A DNA stretch of 43,054 bases from Nitratidesulfovibrio sp. Lineage in GTDB: Bacteria; Desulfobacterota; Desulfovibrionia; Desulfovibrionales; Desulfovibrionaceae. The notes under the pieces were generated by a model. It ran no database searches. It was given only the letters and a program-made list of their open reading frames with translations, and was not told the origin of the DNA. Position 1 is the stretch's first letter. Each line of letters starts with the position of its first letter. The position numbers were made by a program, and so were the translations under genes. The DNA is taken from NCBI RefSeq assembly GCF_040373385.1, contig NZ_JBDXXH010000014.1:1-43054 (forward strand), read 5' to 3'. Shown here one piece after another: positions 31,217 through 40,227 of this stretch.

Positions 31217-34200
31217 ATGAACATCACGGACATCTTCATCCGGCGGCCCATCCTGGCCCTGGTCGTCAGCCTGCTGATCACGCTGGCCGGCCTGGCCTCG
31301 GTCTTTTCCCTGCCGGTGCGCCAGTATCCCTACCTCGAAAACGCCACCATCAACATCGCCACGTCGCTGCCGGGCGCAACCCAGGAGGTCATGCAGGGCT
31401 TTGTCACGACGCCCATCTCGCAGGCGATCGCCACGGCCAGCGGCATCGAGTACCTGAGTTCGACGACGACCCAGGGGCGCAGCGAAATCAAGGCCCGGCT
31501 GGTGCTCAACGCCAACGCGGACCGGGCGATGACCGAGATCCTCGCCAAGGTGCAGCAGGTCAAGTACCAGCTTCCGGCAGGCGTGACCGATCCGGTCATC
31601 AGCAAATCCACCGAGGGCGGCACCGCCGTCCAGTACGTCGCGTTCTACAGCGACACCCTGACCGTGCCGCAGGTGACGGACTTCGTGACCCGCGTCGCCC
31701 TGCCCCTGTTCGCCGGAATACCGGGAGTGGGATCGGTTGACACCAACGGCGGGCAGACGCTGGCCTTGCGCGTCTGGATCGACCCCGTGAAGCTGGCCGC
31801 CCGCGGGCTGTCGGCGGGCGAAATCGCGGCCGCCCTGCGCGCCAACAACGTGCAGGCCGCACCGGGGCAGCTCAAAAGCCCAATGACCGTCACCAACATC
31901 AGCGCCGCGACCGACCTGCGCAGCGTGGACGACTTCCGCCAGATGGTGCTCAAGGCCGACGCCCGCGGCGGCGTGGTGCGTCTGGCCGACGTGGCGACGG
32001 TGGAGATCGGCGGCCAGAACTACAACAACGCCTCGTTCGCCACCGGCGTCCCGGCGGTGTTTGCGGCGATTTTTCCGACGCCGGACGGCAACCCGCTGGA
32101 CATTGCCAGACAGGCGCAGGAATTGGTCCCCCGCATCCGCGAAATGGCGCCGCCGGGGCTGAAGGTAGTGCCGAACTACGACGTGGCGCGGTTCGTCAAC
32201 GCTTCGATCGGAGAGGTCAGGCACACCCTGGTCGAGGCCATCGTGATCGTCATAGCGGTGATCTTTGTGTTTCTGGGCGCGTTCCGTGCGGTTGTCATCC
32301 CCGTCGTCACCATTCCGCTTTCCCTGGTGGGGACGGCGGCATTGATGCTGGCCTTCGGATTTTCGATCAACTTGTTGACGCTGCTGGCGATGGTGCTGGC
32401 GATCGGGCTGGTGGTGGACGACGCCATCGTGGTGGTGGAGAACATCCATCGCCACATCGAGGAAGGGGCATCGCCTGCGGACGCGGCCTTGCTCGGCGCC
32501 CGCGAAATTGTCGGCCCGGTCATCGCCATGACCATCACCCTTGCGGCCGTCTACGCGCCGATCGGCCTGATGGGCGGATTGACGGGGGCGCTGTTCAAGG
32601 AGTTCGCCTTCACGCTGGCGGGTGCGGTCGTCGTCTCCGGCGTGGTCGCGCTGACGTTGTCGCCAGTGATGAGTTCGATGCTGCTCGATTCCAGGCAAGG
32701 CGAGGGGAAGCTGGCCAGACTGGTCGAAGGCTACATGGGGCGGCTGACGGCAATGTACCGGAGCCTGCTGGCGCGTACCCTGGCCGCGCGCGGGGCAGTC
32801 CTGCTGTTCGGCGTGGCCGTGCTGGGGGGCATTGCCGTGCTGTTCGTGGGCATCCGCCACGAACTGGCGCCGGTCGAGGACCAGGGGGCGGTCATCGTCA
32901 TAGCCAAAGCGCCGCAGTACGCCGGTGTCGGCTATACCGCCCGCTACGCCGGAAAGATCGAGAGGATTTTCGAATCGCTGCCCGAGTTCGACAACAGTTT
33001 CATGCACATCGGCGGCACCGGGCGCGGCCAGAACCAGATGCTGGGCGGCGCGATCTTCAAGGATTGGTCCGAGCGTTCCCGATCTTCCGTTGAGATTCAG
33101 GGGCAGATTCAGGCGGCTGGCGCGAGCATTGATGGAGAAACGCTGACGGCGGTGCAGGTTCCGCCGCTTCCTGGCTCCAGCGGTGGGCTGCCGGTACAGA
33201 TGGTGCTGCGGTCATCCGATGGTTTTCCGGAGTTGTTCGGGACGGCCGAGCAACTCAAGGCTGCGGCTTACGGGAGCGGGTTGTTTCTGTACGTGCAGAA
33301 CGACCTGGCGTTCGACAGCCCGCAGGCCCACGTTGCCATCGACAGCGCCAAGGCGCGCGAGATGGGCGTGACCATGCAGGCCATTGCCGACACGCTGGCG
33401 GTGCTGGTGGGTGAAAACTACGTCAACCGCTTCAATTTCCACGACCGCTCCTACGACGTCATTCCGCAGGTGAACGGCGACAACCGCATGACCCCGGACG
33501 ACCTCGGCCGCTTCTACGTCAAGACAGGTTCCGGAGCGCTGACGCCGCTTTCGACGGTGACGCGCGTGGAAACACGCCCCCAGGCCAACGGCCTGACGCA
33601 GTTCGGCCAGATGAACTCGGCCACGCTGGAGATGCTGCCGCGCCCTGGCGTCAGCATGGGCGAGGCCGTGGCGTTCCTGCAATCGCAGCCGCTGCCGGCC
33701 GGCACCAGCGTCGACTGGCTCAGCGACAGCCGCCAGTTCGTGCAGGAAGGCAACCGCCTGTTGGTCTCGTTCGCGTTTGCGCTGGTGGTGATCTTTTTGG
33801 TGCTGGCGGCGCAGTTCGAAAGCCTGCGTGACCCCCTGGTGATCCTCGTCACGGTGCCGCTGGCGGTGTGCGGCGCACTGGCGCCGCTCTGGCTGGGCTA
33901 CGCCACGCTGAACATCTACACCCAGATCGGCCTGGTCACGCTGATCGGCCTGATTTCCAAACACGGCATCCTGATGGTTACGTTTGCCAACCACATCCAG
34001 CAGCATGAAGGGCTGAGCCGGATCGAAGCCATCGAGAAGGCGGCTGCCGTTCGCATGCGCCCGGTACTGATGACGACGGCGGCGATGGTCGCCGGTCTGG
34101 TGCCGCTGGTGTTTGCCGAAGGCGCGGGCTCCGCCAGCCGTTTCTCGATCGGCATCGTGGTGGTGATGGGTATGCTGGTTGGCACGCTCTTCACGCTGTT

Positions 34201-34306
34201 CGTCCTGCCCACCGTGTACAGCTTCATCGCCAGAGACCATCGCGCGGCGGTGGAAAACCAGCGCTCCCGCGAACTTGCAGCGACGGAGGAACCCCATGTC
34301 GCATGA
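31217..34306 (+). CDS. RND multidrug efflux pump, inner-membrane subunit (HAE1 type)
   Basis: The 1029-residue protein has the AcrB/MexF layout: FIRRPILALVVSLLI at the start, two periplasmic loops and 12 helices. Proton-relay residues are present: D401 and D402 in LVVDDAIVVVENI, and K915 in GLISKHGILM. Porter-domain motifs include PGATQEVM and the FPTPDGNP segment. It uses the proton gradient to drive drugs or solvents from the periplasm or membrane into the outer-membrane channel. The start at 31217 is chosen for GAGGAA and the conserved N-terminus; an in-frame start at 31145 lies inside the previous gene's repeats. It overlaps the outer-membrane gene by 11 nt. Confidence 0.95.
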   Translation: MNITDIFIRRPILALVVSLLITLAGLASVFSLPVRQYPYLENATINIATSLPGATQEVMQGFVTTPISQAIATASGIEYLSSTTTQGRSEIKARLVLNANADRAMTEILAKVQQVKYQLPAGVTDPVISKSTEGGTAVQYVAFYSDTLTVPQVTDFVTRVALPLFAGIPGVGSVDTNGGQTLALRVWIDPVKLAARGLSAGEIAAALRANNVQAAPGQLKSPMTVTNISAATDLRSVDDFRQMVLKADARGGVVRLADVATVEIGGQNYNNASFATGVPAVFAAIFPTPDGNPLDIARQAQELVPRIREMAPPGLKVVPNYDVARFVNASIGEVRHTLVEAIVIVIAVIFVFLGAFRAVVIPVVTIPLSLVGTAALMLAFGFSINLLTLLAMVLAIGLVVDDAIVVVENIHRHIEEGASPADAALLGAREIVGPVIAMTITLAAVYAPIGLMGGLTGALFKEFAFTLAGAVVVSGVVALTLSPVMSSMLLDSRQGEGKLARLVEGYMGRLTAMYRSLLARTLAARGAVLLFGVAVLGGIAVLFVGIRHELAPVEDQGAVIVIAKAPQYAGVGYTARYAGKIERIFESLPEFDNSFMHIGGTGRGQNQMLGGAIFKDWSERSRSSVEIQGQIQAAGASIDGETLTAVQVPPLPGSSGGLPVQMVLRSSDGFPELFGTAEQLKAAAYGSGLFLYVQNDLAFDSPQAHVAIDSAKAREMGVTMQAIADTLAVLVGENYVNRFNFHDRSYDVIPQVNGDNRMTPDDLGRFYVKTGSGALTPLSTVTRVETRPQANGLTQFGQMNSATLEMLPRPGVSMGEAVAFLQSQPLPAGTSVDWLSDSRQFVQEGNRLLVSFAFALVVIFLVLAAQFESLRDPLVILVTVPLAVCGALAPLWLGYATLNIYTQIGLVTLIGLISKHGILMVTFANHIQQHEGLSRIEAIEKAAAVRMRPVLMTTAAMVAGLVPLVFAEGAGSASRFSIGIVVVMGMLVGTLFTLFVLPTVYSFIARDHRAAVENQRSRELAATEEPHVA

Positions 34307-35753
34307 AGTACCCCGTCGTCCAGTGTGCCGGGCGCTGCCGGGCGTCCTTTTGCCCCTTTTGGCCCTGACCCTTGCATTCGCGTTTACCGGCTGCGCCAGC
34401 GGGCCGGACTACAAAGCCCCGGCCCTGCCTGAAACGGCGGCTGGTCCGTTCGTCAGTCGGCCTTCGCAGGTCGATGCCGGTTCACCGCCGCCTGCGGATT
34501 GGTGGCGGCTGTATGATGATCCCGCGCTCGACGCGATCGTGCAGGAAGCCTTGTCCGCCAATACCGACCTGCGCGTGGCGATGGCGAACCTGGACCGGGC
34601 GCGCGCGATTTACGGAGAGGCGCGTGGGGCCATGCTCCCCTCAACCGCCGTAACCACCGGTGTCACCCGTGGCCGTGACCAGACCTCTTGGGACGGTCAA
34701 GGGCAAGCGCCCGTGCAGTGGAACTACACTGGCGGCCTGGACATTTCCTATGAACTTGACCTGTTCGGACGCGTGAGGCGCGAAATGGAGGCGGCAAGCG
34801 GTGATGCCGAGGCCACTGCCGCAGCCTGCGATGGAGTCAAGGTGGTTGTGGCCGCCGAGACGACGCGTGCCTACGTGGATGCCTGTGCCTATGGCGCGTC
34901 CCTTGACGTGGCCCGTTCCTCCGTCGAGTTGGCGCAGCAGGCGCTGGATGTTGTCAGCCATCAGGAGCGCGCAGGTTCCGCATCACGGCTTGATGTGGAG
35001 CGTTCCGGCTCCCTGCTGGCCCAGGCCAGGGCAAGCGTGCCCCGGCTTCAGGCGCGGCAGGACGCGGCATTGTTCGAATTGGCAGCTCTGATGGGCCGCA
35101 CGCCCTCGCAAATTCCCGAGTCTGCGCGTGCCTGCAACAGGGTGCCGGACATCGCGGATGTCATCCCGGTCGGCGACGGTACCGCCATGCTGCGCAGGCG
35201 CCCGGACATTCGCCAGACCGAGCGCCGGTTATCCGCGGACACCGCGCGCATCGGGGTGGCGGTGGCCGACCTCTATCCCCGTGTGGCGCTGGGCGCTTCA
35301 GCCAGCCTTCTGCGCAACGACGACCTGAGAGGCGACCGTACCGTGTCGTTCGCTTTCGGGCCGCTGATTTCCTGGACGTTCCCGAACATGACCGTGGCAC
35401 GAAGCCGCGTTGCCCAGGCAAGGGCGCAAGGTGTGGCATCGTTGGCCCGTTTCGACGGCGTCGTGTTGACGGCGCTCAAGGAGTGCGAGCAGTCACTGGG
35501 CACGTATGAAGGCGCCGTCGAGCAGCGCAACGCCCTGGTTCAGGCGCAAACGCACGCCGAGAACGCGTTTGGGCTGGCCGAACAGCGGTATAGGGCTGGG
35601 GCCGTCAGCTATCTGGACGTGATTGCGGCCCAGGACAGCCTGATCAGGGCGAGGGCGCAGGTCGCGACGGCCGATCAGCAGGTCGGCTCTGCCCGGATCG
35701 ATGTGTTCAAGGCCTTGGGCGGCGGCTGGAAAGAGCGCCCGGCGGTCGAGTAG
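34296..35753 (+). CDS. Outer-membrane efflux lipoprotein (OprM/NodT family)
   Basis: A 485-residue TolC-like protein with a lipoprotein signal peptide ending in FTGCAS (lipidated Cys about residue 33). It has the ADWWRLYDDPALDAIVQEAL start of the family, two long helical repeats with the YELDLFGRVRREMEAA motif, and the RRPDIRQTERRLSADTARIG motif of the second half. It forms the outer-membrane exit channel for the RND pump. The start at 34296 has GGAGGA. It is last in the efflux operon, so the system is complete apart from a regulator. Confidence 0.94.
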   Translation: MSHEVPRRPVCRALPGVLLPLLALTLAFAFTGCASGPDYKAPALPETAAGPFVSRPSQVDAGSPPPADWWRLYDDPALDAIVQEALSANTDLRVAMANLDRARAIYGEARGAMLPSTAVTTGVTRGRDQTSWDGQGQAPVQWNYTGGLDISYELDLFGRVRREMEAASGDAEATAAACDGVKVVVAAETTRAYVDACAYGASLDVARSSVELAQQALDVVSHQERAGSASRLDVERSGSLLAQARASVPRLQARQDAALFELAALMGRTPSQIPESARACNRVPDIADVIPVGDGTAMLRRRPDIRQTERRLSADTARIGVAVADLYPRVALGASASLLRNDDLRGDRTVSFAFGPLISWTFPNMTVARSRVAQARAQGVASLARFDGVVLTALKECEQSLGTYEGAVEQRNALVQAQTHAENAFGLAEQRYRAGAVSYLDVIAAQDSLIRARAQVATADQQVGSARIDVFKALGGGWKERPAVE

Positions 35754-35779
35754 CGGGCTGCCTTGGCGGGAGAGCGCGA

Positions 35780-35821
35780 GGGGCCTGTCAGGTGGAACCG
35801 CAGATTCCGCTTGGCAGGCCC
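35780..35821 (+). terminator. Terminator-like hairpin after the efflux operon
   Basis: GGGCCTG (within 35780-35787) pairs with CAGGCCC (35815-35821), enclosing an inner GGAA/TTCC pairing; TTT follows. It lies about 30 bp after the outer-membrane gene and probably ends the operon. The remaining gap to 35938 is empty. Confidence 0.5.
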
Positions 35822-35938
35822 TTTCGCAATATGACGAAATCGGGCGTGAACGTGACGGCAGGCGCGCCTTGGTGGAAGCCGCACCCGTCAGGGCGCAACT
35901 CTCCACCGTTTCAGGTAGAGTCAGCTCCGCGCCGCCCC

Positions 35939-36904
35939 CTACCGCCTCAAAAACGATGGCAGCGCAAAATACACCCCCGCCACCGCATCAAACATCCCGC
36001 CCGGCAGGAACGTGGCCAGCCGGAACAGCCGGAACTTCAGCGACGATGCGGCATACGGCGCAATGGCCGCCCGCGCCTCGCTCCCCTTGCCCTCGCGCCA
36101 CAGGGCCACCCCGCGCTGGAAGGCGGCGCGGCGGCGCAGCAGCGCCACAAGGTCGGCGTAATCCCGCTCGTAGTCGCGGTACATGCGGATGTGCTTGGCA
36201 AGGATGGCTTCCGTCTCATCCGCGAACTGGGCGAACTTGCGGAAGGTGGTGCTGCCGCCGTGCACCCGCCAGCGGGCCAGCGGCGCGTCAACGTGGTCCA
36301 GTTCCCAGTCCCAGGCGATGCGGTAGAACACGTCCGCCTCTTCGCACACGTTCAGCGCCTCGTCGAACCAGTGCCCGCCCATGCCCGGCGCGTCCAGCGC
36401 GCTGCGGCGGATGACGGCGGAGGACATGGAAATCCACTGGGTGGTCATCAGTTCGCGGAACACCTTGCCGCGCGCGGGCGGGGCCGCCTGGAACTGACGG
36501 CTCAGTTCCTTGTCGCCGCTGAACATCACCGTGTCGCAGCTCACCAGCCCCACGGCGGGGTTGGCGCGGAACAGCGCCACCTGCCGGTCCAGCTTTTCCG
36601 GGTGCCACAGGTCGTCGCAGTCAAGGAAGGCGATGAACTCGCCCCGCGCCCGGGCAATGGCCAGGTTGCGCGCCGCGCCCAGCGGCACGGTGCGCTCGGC
36701 GCGGAAGTAGCGCACCTTGTCGCCGCAGCTTTGGGCGATGTCTGCGCTGCAATCGGAGGAGCCGTTGTCCCAGAACACGATTTCCCAGTCGTCAAAGGTC
36801 TGGGCGAACACGCTGTCGATGGCGGCGCGCAGGTGCTCGCCGCAGTTCAGGCAGTTCATGATCACGCTGACGGCAGGGGCGGAGTGGGCGGCGGTGTCGG
36901 TCAT
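35939..36904 (-). CDS. Glycosyltransferase family 2
   Basis: A 321-residue GT-A enzyme: VSVIMNCLNCGEHLRAAIDS at the start, WDNGSSDCSADIA, and a metal-binding LDCDDLWHPEKL (about 91-102). An acceptor region with WRVHGGSTTFRK follows. No membrane helix is evident, so it acts at the cytoplasmic face. It is last in the minus-strand sugar cluster and may transfer the CDP-activated sugar made by the upstream genes. The start at 36904 has only a weak ribosome site; an in-frame start at 37042 would run through the intergenic hairpins and is unlikely. Confidence 0.87.
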   Translation of the reverse strand: MTDTAAHSAPAVSVIMNCLNCGEHLRAAIDSVFAQTFDDWEIVFWDNGSSDCSADIAQSCGDKVRYFRAERTVPLGAARNLAIARARGEFIAFLDCDDLWHPEKLDRQVALFRANPAVGLVSCDTVMFSGDKELSRQFQAAPPARGKVFRELMTTQWISMSSAVIRRSALDAPGMGGHWFDEALNVCEEADVFYRIAWDWELDHVDAPLARWRVHGGSTTFRKFAQFADETEAILAKHIRMYRDYERDYADLVALLRRRAAFQRGVALWREGKGSEARAAIAPYAASSLKFRLFRLATFLPGGMFDAVAGVYFALPSFLRR

Positions 36905-36968
36905 GGCAGTTTGTTTCTCGGGGAAGGAACCGGGGCGGTTCTTTTCCGAAGAGTTGTCGGAAGTTGTG

Positions 36969-36995
36969 TTTGTCTGCCTCAAGCTGGCAGACAAA
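36969..36995. other. Hairpin upstream of the family-2 glycosyltransferase
   Basis: TTTGTCTGCC and its exact complement enclose a 7-nt loop. It lies between the aminotransferase and glycosyltransferase genes, alongside a second hairpin at 37006-37026. Confidence 0.55.
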
Positions 36996-37005
36996 AGATA
37001 GGGGT

Positions 37006-37026
37006 GCAGGGGACAGCGTCCCCTGC
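37006..37026. terminator. Hairpin downstream of the aminotransferase gene
   Basis: GCAGGGGAC and its complement form a 9-bp stem with a 3-nt loop. On the minus strand it lies just after the aminotransferase stop, which is followed by a run of seven T. It may terminate part of the transcripts or be one of the G-rich intergenic elements seen elsewhere in this cluster. Confidence 0.5.
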
Positions 37027-37054
37027 CCGCCGGAGGCGTCAAAAAAACCGTCCC

Positions 37055-38188
37055 CTACGCCAGCGCCTCCAGCAAGGCATCGCACACCAGATCCACGTCG
37101 GCGTCGCTCATGCCGGGGTGCAGGGGCAGGGTGGTCAACTGGCGGCCCAGCATTTCGGTGACGGGCAGGGATTGCGTGCCGCCGCCGTAATAGGTCAGCA
37201 GGTGGTTGGGCTTGTAGTGCATGCCGGTGGGAATGCCCTTGGCCTGCAATGCGTCCACCACATGATTCTTCTTGTCGTCCAGGATGCGCACCGGAAAGAT
37301 GTGCGGCACCACCACGTCGCGGGGGTCTGTGGTCAGCAGGGCCAGATGCGGCGCACCGGCAAGCCGCTGGCGGTAGCGCGCGGTCAGGCGCATGCGCGCC
37401 GGGGCGAATTCGCCGGGCAGGCGGGCCAGCTGCACGCGGCCTATGGCGGCCATGATGTTGCTCATGTGGTAGCGCCAGCCCTGCCGGGTAACGTCGAAAT
37501 CCCAGCTGCGCTGGCCGGAGAAGCGCTTTTCCGTGTCGTTGGCCACGGACAGCAGGCGCGCGTCGCGACACAGTTGGGCCACGGTCTGGTCGGCGGTGAC
37601 GATGCACCCGCCCTCGCCGCTGGTGATGTTCTTGATGCCGTCGAAGCTGAAGCAGGCAATGTCGCCAAAGGTGCCGATCATGCGGCCATCGTGCAGGCAG
37701 CCGAAGGCGTGGGCCGCGTCCTCGATGACGCGCAGGCCGTGCCTTTGCGCAAAGGCGTATACTTCATCCAGCCCGGCGGGGTTGCTGGCATAGTGCACCG
37801 GCATGATGGCGGCGGTGCGCTCGGTCAGGCGGCGCTCTGCGTCGGCAAGGTCGATGGTGCAGGTTTCCGGCAGGGCCTCGCAGGCCACGGGCACGGCCCC
37901 GGCCCCGCTGATGGCCTGGAACGAGGCCACGAAGGTCAGCGACTGCACCAGCACTTCCGCGCCCGACTGCACGGCGGCCTGCACGGCCATGTGCAGGGCG
38001 GCGGTGCCGGTGTTGGCGGTGACCACGTTCTGCGCGGGCACGCCGAGGTAGGCGGCGATGTCTTCTTCGAAGCGCTTCACTTCGTTGCCCATGCCGAGGT
38101 AGCCGTCTTCAAGGATGACGCGGCTGACGGCGTCGGCTTCGGCCTGGCCCACGATGGACCGGGAAAGACGCAAGGCGGGGGTGGTCAT
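37055..38188 (-). CDS. DegT/DnrJ/EryC1-family sugar aminotransferase (ArnB-like)
   Basis: The 377-residue PLP enzyme carries the family phosphate-binding region (TANTGTAALHMAV), the acidic VIEDAAHAFG (154-163) that pairs with the cofactor nitrogen, and the Schiff-base lysine K186 in FDGIKNITSGEGG. The IKNIT context and length resemble ArnB, which aminates a 4-keto sugar nucleotide. The presence of lysine argues against the DdhC-type dehydratase that has histidine there. It follows the CDP-glucose pathway genes, so it probably aminates C4 (or C3) of a CDP-linked keto sugar; this is inference. The start at 38188 is the one that begins the conserved region. Confidence 0.9.
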   Translation of the reverse strand: MTTPALRLSRSIVGQAEADAVSRVILEDGYLGMGNEVKRFEEDIAAYLGVPAQNVVTANTGTAALHMAVQAAVQSGAEVLVQSLTFVASFQAISGAGAVPVACEALPETCTIDLADAERRLTERTAAIMPVHYASNPAGLDEVYAFAQRHGLRVIEDAAHAFGCLHDGRMIGTFGDIACFSFDGIKNITSGEGGCIVTADQTVAQLCRDARLLSVANDTEKRFSGQRSWDFDVTRQGWRYHMSNIMAAIGRVQLARLPGEFAPARMRLTARYRQRLAGAPHLALLTTDPRDVVVPHIFPVRILDDKKNHVVDALQAKGIPTGMHYKPNHLLTYYGGGTQSLPVTEMLGRQLTTLPLHPGMSDADVDLVCDALLEALA

Positions 38189-38260
38189 GGCGTGTCGCTC
38201 TGGTGTTGGCGCGGACGCGGGAGCGCCGCGAGGCAGGTTGTGGGCGGGACATTTGGGGTA

Positions 38261-38295
38261 GGCCCCGTGGTGGCCGGTCGGGTCGCCACGGGGCC
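38261..38295 (-). terminator. Hairpin between epimerase and aminotransferase genes
   Basis: GGCCCCGTGG (38261-38270) and its complement (38286-38295) form a perfect 10-bp stem with a 15-nt loop. It lies in the 173-bp gap on the minus strand and probably attenuates read-through. Confidence 0.5.
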
Positions 38296-38361
38296 GGGAT
38301 GTGCGTGTATGTGTTGCCGGTGTGGGATGCGGCCTGCGGCAGCCATCCCCTCTGCCCGCCG

Positions 38362-38811
38362 CTACCAGCGGTACGGAATCTCCGGCGCGTCCCTGGGGGC
38401 GCGTTCGCTTTCCGTGGGGTCGTGCGGCAAATCCGCGCAGTTGCAGATCAGCGCGGGCGTTTCGCTTACCGCCGTGAACCCGTACCACACCAGCGGCGGA
38501 ATGCGCAGCAGCCGGTAGTTGTCGGGCCTGCCCAGCAGGAATTCTTCCGTCGCGCCGAAGGTGGGCGAGCCGGGGCGGCTGTCGTGGATGACCACCTTCA
38601 TCCGCCCCACGGGCACCGCGAAGTGCTGCGTCTGGCGGGTGTGGCGTTTCCACGCCTTCACCGCGCCGGGTTCCACTTCAGAGAAGTACAGCTCGCCGAA
38701 GCTCGTGAACAGCGGCGAATCGGGCCGCAGCATGTGCAGCACCGGGCCGCCCTCTGTGGGGATGACGCGCAGGTCCAGCGTCAGCACCCCGTCGATGGTC
38801 GTGGCGTTCAC
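38362..38811 (-). CDS. RfbC-like sugar-nucleotide epimerase (cupin)
   Basis: A 149-residue protein with the jelly-roll fold of dTDP-4-dehydrorhamnose 3,5-epimerases, though shorter than the usual 180. It shows the substrate-loop SFGELYFSEVEPGAVKAWKRH and histidine-containing RHTRQTQHFAV, and FLLGRPDNYRLLRIPPLVWYGF. The start is a GTG at 38811 behind AAGGA, 24 bp after rfbG. Given the adjacent CDP-glucose genes it likely epimerises C3 and/or C5 of CDP-4-keto-6-deoxyglucose. Activity on a dTDP substrate is less likely here. Confidence 0.83.
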   Translation of the reverse strand: MNATTIDGVLTLDLRVIPTEGGPVLHMLRPDSPLFTSFGELYFSEVEPGAVKAWKRHTRQTQHFAVPVGRMKVVIHDSRPGSPTFGATEEFLLGRPDNYRLLRIPPLVWYGFTAVSETPALICNCADLPHDPTESERAPRDAPEIPYRW

Positions 38812-38835
38812 GGCAGCATCCTTTGCGCGGGGGCG

Positions 38836-39945
38836 CTATTTCGCCCAGCCAAAGCCCTTGGCGCGGGCCTTGTCGGAGTATTCCGCGATCTGGTTCATGG
38901 TGAAGGCGTGCATGTCGGGTCGGTCGGCACCCGCCGGGGTGTAGAACGCCCGGTACCATTCCGCCGTGAAGCGGATGGTTTCCGTGAAGGTCAGCGTGGC
39001 CTGCCAGCCAAGGTACGCCAGCGACTTGTCGCAGCACAGCTTGAGCAGGGTGCATTCCTTCATGCCCGCCTGCCCGGCGCGGTCCATTTCGCTGGCAAAG
39101 CCGGTCCAGTAGGGGGCAAGGGCGTCCACCACCTCTGCCACGGTGTTGTTCACGTCCGCCGCCGGGCCGAAATTGTAGGCCTCGCCCGACAGGGGGAACG
39201 GCCCCTGCTCGTTCAGCAGCAGCTTGGCCCCCAGCCACAGGTAGCCGGAAAGGGGTTCCAGCACGTGCTGCCAGGGGCGCGTGGCCCACGGGCTGCGGAT
39301 CTGCACGGCCTTTCCTTCGGCCCAGGCGCGCGCGCAGTCGGGCACGATGCGGTCCGCCGCCCAGTCGCCGCCGCCGATGACGTTGCCCGCGCGGGTGGTG
39401 GCGCAGCGCACGCCGGTCTTGAAGAACGAGCGGAAGTACGAGTGCGCGATGATCTCTGCGCAGCCCTTGGACGCGGAGTACGGGTCCTCGCCGCCCAGGT
39501 GGTCGGTTTCGCGGTAGCCCCACACCCATTCATCGTTGCGGTAGCACTTGTCCGAGGTGATGCACACCACGGCCTGCACCGAAGGCGTGCAGCGCACCGC
39601 CTCCAGGATGTTCAGGGTGCCCATGGCGTTGGCCTCTATGGTGGCCGCCGGGTCGTCGTACGACTTGCGCACCAGGGCCTGCGCCGCCAGGTGAAAGACC
39701 ACCTCGGGCGCAAAGTCGGCCACGGCCTTGCACACCGCCGCGCGGTCGCGGATGTCGGCGCGGATGTCCGTGATGCGGGCGCCAAGGCCCAGCTCGTCGA
39801 AATTGGCGGGGCTGGTGGGCACGTCCACCGACAGCCCGGCCACGTCCGCGCCAAGCTGCAACAACCACGCGGTCAGCCACGACCCCTTGAACCCGGTATG
39901 GCCGGTGACCAGCACCTTGCGGCCGCGATAGGCATCTGCAAACAT
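38836..39945 (-). CDS. rfbG: CDP-glucose 4,6-dehydratase
   Basis: A 369-residue extended SDR enzyme with NAD-binding GHTGFKG (15-21), FHLAAQALVRKSY, the catalytic TSDKCY (130-135) and the YSASK pair (Y156, K160). These are typical of CDP-glucose 4,6-dehydratase, which makes CDP-4-keto-6-deoxyglucose from CDP-glucose. The start at 39945 has GGAGAG. It lies downstream of rfbF across a 282-bp gap with a strong hairpin, and 24 bp upstream of the epimerase gene. Confidence 0.94.
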   Translation of the reverse strand: MFADAYRGRKVLVTGHTGFKGSWLTAWLLQLGADVAGLSVDVPTSPANFDELGLGARITDIRADIRDRAAVCKAVADFAPEVVFHLAAQALVRKSYDDPAATIEANAMGTLNILEAVRCTPSVQAVVCITSDKCYRNDEWVWGYRETDHLGGEDPYSASKGCAEIIAHSYFRSFFKTGVRCATTRAGNVIGGGDWAADRIVPDCARAWAEGKAVQIRSPWATRPWQHVLEPLSGYLWLGAKLLLNEQGPFPLSGEAYNFGPAADVNNTVAEVVDALAPYWTGFASEMDRAGQAGMKECTLLKLCCDKSLAYLGWQATLTFTETIRFTAEWYRAFYTPAGADRPDMHAFTMNQIAEYSDKARAKGFGWAK

Positions 39946-40171
39946 TGTATGTCTCTCCGTATTCTCGACGGGGAAGGCGGTGGGAGGCTTTTTATGCGTC
40001 TCCGGTGGGCAGGGGGCTGTGCCCGCTCTGCGATCGCCATCCGTGCGTTGCGGTCCCTATCCGTAAGGCTCGCACGCGCGCCTAACGGCTAGGGCAAGGT
40101 TCGCGCGGTGCGTTCACCTAACGGCTGCCATCCTGCCCCCCCGCAATGAAAAATTTAGGGGGGAGGGGTGC

Positions 40172-40206
40172 GGGGAGGGAGACCCTTTTTAAAGGGTCCC
40201 CTCCCC
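40172..40206. terminator. Strong G-rich hairpin between rfbF and rfbG
   Basis: GGGGAGGG-AG-ACCCTTT and AAAGGGT-C-CCCTCCCC pair almost fully over a 2-nt loop. It follows the rfbF stop on the minus strand and is preceded by a small TTCGCT/AGCGAA stem (40209-40225). It resembles the elements at 42851-42898 and 42998-43054. The rest of the gap holds no gene. Confidence 0.65.
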
Positions 40207-40227
40207 GATTCGCTTTTTCAGCGAAGT

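Noticed and set aside
31094..33007. A 637-codon minus-strand open frame opposite the RND gene
   Set aside because: Its composition mirrors the RND codons and it shows no family motif.
37055..38188. RfbH/DdhC-type dehydratase for a 3,6-dideoxy sugar
   Set aside because: The cofactor lysine (K186) is present where the dehydratases have histidine, and no reductase partner is visible.
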